From NCBI GenBank assembly GCA_947470005.1, contig CANISA010000063.1, positions 1 to 7,983 of the forward strand: a stretch of DNA of 7,983 nt. Direction: 5' to 3'. Position 1 is the first letter of the stretch. Each line of letters starts with the position of its first letter. Of this stretch, positions 6,143-7,983 are shown piece by piece. Below the pieces are notes generated by a model that saw only the letters and a program-made list of their open reading frames with translations, had not been told where the DNA came from and ran no database searches. Made by a program: the position numbers and the translations under genes. Source of the stretch: Legionellaceae bacterium. GTDB taxonomy: Bacteria > Pseudomonadota > Gammaproteobacteria > Legionellales > Legionellaceae.

Positions 6143-6158
6143 TCCTAGTCAACTAGGA
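6143..6158. promoter_or_regulatory. Dyad TCCTAGT-CA-ACTAGGA upstream of the antiporter gene
   Basis: Perfect 7-bp arms are separated by 2 bp and centred about 61 bp before the antiporter ATG. On the minus strand the dyad contains TTGACT, a 5-of-6 match to a -35 element, although the -10 at a 17-bp distance (TAGACG) is poor. The compact symmetry is typical of a repressor or activator operator. Confidence 0.4.
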
Positions 6159-6179
6159 AGGATTCCAGCAAGCTTTAAG

Positions 6180-6207
6180 GGTCTGTAAAACAATAAATTT
6201 ACAGACC
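6180..6207. promoter_or_regulatory. Perfect dyad GGTCTGTAAA-N8-TTTACAGACC upstream of the antiporter gene
   Basis: Two exact 10-bp arms (6180-6189 and 6198-6207) flank an 8-base A/T-rich centre. No T-run follows on either strand, so a simple terminator for proS is unlikely, although the RNA could fold. The centre lies about 104 bp before the antiporter ATG. I favour an operator for a dimeric regulator, or a leader structure, but I know no regulator that matches it with confidence. Confidence 0.5.
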
Positions 6208-6310
6208 AATGGAACTGCCTTAAGGAAAACCCGTCTTCGATCAGCTCGCAAAGTCAGGTAAAATTTGACCTAAACTCTTTAAGGTATCTTATACGCTCTG
6301 ACTCGGCACT

Positions 6311-7983
6311 CTAGATAAAATCCTTAATAAACGCAAGGATCGTTGCCATAGGGATAAGTTGTGCTTCATCGTTACACCGTGCTTTGTATTCAAGGACTCC
6401 GTCGGCCAATAGGCGTTCGCTGATAACCAGCCTGTGCGGGATACCGATGAGGTCATGATCGGCAAATAATACGCCAGGGCGTTCGTTTCTATCATCAAGC
6501 AGTACGTCCACGCCGAGTGCCAAGAGTTGTTGATAGAGTGTTTCTGTTGTTGTTTTCACGGTTTCTGAGCGTTGGATGTTGATGGGGATGAGGCTGAGGT
6601 GGAATGGGGCGATGGCGCTGGGCCATAGAATGCCTTTCTCATCGTGGTGTTGCTCAATGGCTGCAGCAACCACGCGTGAGACGCCTAATCCATAACAACC
6701 CATAAGCAGCGTCTGTGGTTGACCTGTTTCGTTCATGACCTCGGCGTTCATGGCTTTGGCGTATTGCGCGCCGAGTTGAAAAACATGCCCGACTTCGATT
6801 CCTCGACATGTCTGTAGCGTTCCCTGGCCATCCGGACTGGGGTCACCTACACGAACTTGGCGCAGATCGTATGTTTCAGGCAGAGAGGTGTCTCGTCCCC
6901 ATGCTGCATTCACTAAATGGTAATCGGTTTGGTTTGCACCACAAACAAAAGATGTCATGGCGCGAGCGTGATGATCCACCACAATAGGCAGCGTGAGGCC
7001 AACCGGTCCAATGGAGCCGACGGAAGCGCCGATGGCTTTCTGGATGAGTTGATCATCAGCAAATTGCAGTGGAGACTTAATCCAGGGATGCTTGGCGGCC
7101 TTGATCTCGTTGAGGGTATCGTCCCCTCGGAGAACGAGTGCGATCAGTGGTTGATCCTGCCCTTCAACGATCAAAGTCTTAACCGTTTGCTCAATAGGAA
7201 TAGTTAAGTACTGAGCCACATCGGTGATTGTTTTTTGTGATGGTGTTTCAACGCGCGTCATGGGAGCATCTGGGTAGCTGTTGGCTTGTGGCGGCGCAAG
7301 ACTGGTGGCTTGCTCAATGTTTGCAGCATAGCTACTCGAGTCACTGTAAAAAATTAAATCTTCGCCGGCGTCAGCTAGTACTTGAAATTCGTGCGAAACA
7401 GCACCGCCAATGGCGCCCGTATCCGCCTCGACGGCCCGGTAGGTTAATCCCAGTCGGTCGAGTATTTTTGCGTATGTTTTATACATTGTGTCGTACGTTC
7501 GTTTCAAACAATCGTCGGTTAAATGAAACGAGTACGCATCTTTCATGATGAATTCGCGTGCTCGCATGAGGCCATAGCGAGGCCTGATTTCATCACGAAA
7601 CTTGGTTTGAATCTGATAGACATTAATCGGCAATTGTTTATATGATTTTAATTCTTGTCGCATCAGATCCGTCACGACCTCTTCGTGTGTGGGACCAAAA
7701 CAATAAGCGCGCTCGTTGCTGTCTTCCATCGTGAGTAATAGCCCGCCAAACGTATCCCAACGGCCGGTTTCTTTCCATAATTCAGCTGGTTGAACCGAGG
7801 GCATGAGGAGCTCGAGGGCACCGGCACGGTTCATTTCTTCCCGCACGATCTGCTCCACGCGACGCAATACTTTTAATCCCATGGGAAGCCACGTGTAGAG
7901 GCCAGAGCCTAATTTACGGATCATGCCTGCGCGGAGCATGAGTTGATGAGAGGTAATTTCTGCGTCATGAGGCGTTTCTTTGA
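6311..7983 (-). CDS. proS: Prolyl-tRNA synthetase, bacterial type with editing domain (5' end outside window)
   Basis: Charges tRNA-Pro with proline using ATP in the cytoplasm. The frame stays open past ATG 7939 to the window edge, reading KETPHDAEITSHQL before MLRAGMIRKL. By comparison with the E. coli enzyme about 11 N-terminal codons are missing and the full length would be about 567 residues. In E. coli-like numbering the order is: class II motif 1 region (about 56-75, REEMNRAGALELLMP), TxE-type loop GPTHEE (107-112), motif 2 (139-164, FRDEIRPRYG...REFIMKDAYSFH), INS editing domain (about 224-407), motif 3 (GCYGLGVSRVVAAAIEQ) and the C-terminal anticodon-binding domain (VLLDDRNERPGVLFADHDLIGIPH). 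The editing lysine at the Lys279 position (QTVKTL) is present, so mischarged Ala-tRNA-Pro can probably be hydrolysed. The gene ends at TAG 6311-6313, 221 bp before the antiporter start. No clear terminator follows it. Confidence 0.98.
   Translation of the reverse strand, partial: KETPHDAEITSHQLMLRAGMIRKLGSGLYTWLPMGLKVLRRVEQIVREEMNRAGALELLMPSVQPAELWKETGRWDTFGGLLLTMEDSNERAYCFGPTHEEVVTDLMRQELKSYKQLPINVYQIQTKFRDEIRPRYGLMRAREFIMKDAYSFHLTDDCLKRTYDTMYKTYAKILDRLGLTYRAVEADTGAIGGAVSHEFQVLADAGEDLIFYSDSSSYAANIEQATSLAPPQANSYPDAPMTRVETPSQKTITDVAQYLTIPIEQTVKTLIVEGQDQPLIALVLRGDDTLNEIKAAKHPWIKSPLQFADDQLIQKAIGASVGSIGPVGLTLPIVVDHHARAMTSFVCGANQTDYHLVNAAWGRDTSLPETYDLRQVRVGDPSPDGQGTLQTCRGIEVGHVFQLGAQYAKAMNAEVMNETGQPQTLLMGCYGLGVSRVVAAAIEQHHDEKGILWPSAIAPFHLSLIPINIQRSETVKTTTETLYQQLLALGVDVLLDDRNERPGVLFADHDLIGIPHRLVISERLLADGVLEYKARCNDEAQLIPMATILAFIKDFI

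Noticed and set aside
6152..6152. TTG 6152 as the antiporter start
   Set aside because: No ribosome-binding site precedes it, the extra residues do not fit the family, and it falls inside the dyad at 6143-6158; ATG 6089 with GGGGGA is better.
6289..7548. Frames overlapping proS (minus 6289-6498, plus 6917-7207, plus 7228-7548)
   Set aside because: proS is unambiguous through this whole stretch; these are shadow frames.
7939..7939. ATG 7939 as the real proS start
   Set aside because: The frame continues upstream with the conserved KETPxDAE...SHQL segment of prolyl-tRNA synthetases, so the true start lies beyond the window.
1..7983. CRISPR array, tRNA or rRNA, toxin-antitoxin pair, phage defence module
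   Set aside because: I saw no regularly spaced direct repeats, no cloverleaf or rRNA signatures and no paired small genes; the gene set does not form a recognisable defence or mobile system beyond the IS remnant.

Overview
This window looks like a chromosomal segment from a gammaproteobacterium. The prolyl-tRNA synthetase is the long bacterial type with an inserted editing domain and follows the E. coli protein closely. The competence-type ComEA protein and the CPA2 antiporter fit the same group. The large protein with a 34-residue repeat resembles, from memory, repeat proteins of Legionella, Coxiella and related host-associated lineages. I therefore favour a Legionellales-like organism, but that placement is an inference and not a search result.

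Layout, left to right. Positions 1-185 hold a possible C-terminal tail of an upstream gene, an intrinsic terminator (96-123) and a second hairpin (128-153). A small secreted ComEA-like helix-hairpin-helix protein follows on the plus strand (186-512). Facing it on the minus strand is a large gene (415-2661) for a protein of about 750 residues, whose 3' end overlaps comEA tail to tail by 98 bp. It has a good sigma70-type promoter (2691-2719). A 360-bp gene-free stretch with inverted repeats then leads to an unrecognised A+T-rich gene on the plus strand (3032-3742). Next is the left part of an IS3-family insertion sequence (about 3768-4191). Its orfA is intact and its frameshift signal is preserved, but orfB is cut off after about 29 codons, exactly beside the stop codon of the next gene. 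That gene is a CPA2 (Kef/Nap-type) cation/proton antiporter on the minus strand (4194-6089), with a long helical cytoplasmic tail. A 221-bp spacer rich in dyad symmetry separates it from proS (minus strand), which runs off the right edge and lacks about 11 N-terminal codons.

The genes do not form an obvious single pathway. proS and the antiporter may be stable chromosomal backbone, with proS housekeeping. The block from about 415 to 4191 (repeat protein, orphan gene, IS remnant) looks like accessory DNA. The antiporter has its own ribosome-binding site and a symmetrical upstream region, so it probably has its own regulated promoter.

I see no CRISPR array, tRNA, rRNA or prophage module, and no convincing evidence for a new multi-gene system. 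The items most worth a second look are the repeat protein with its comEA overlap, the IS remnant junction, and the dyads upstream of the antiporter.
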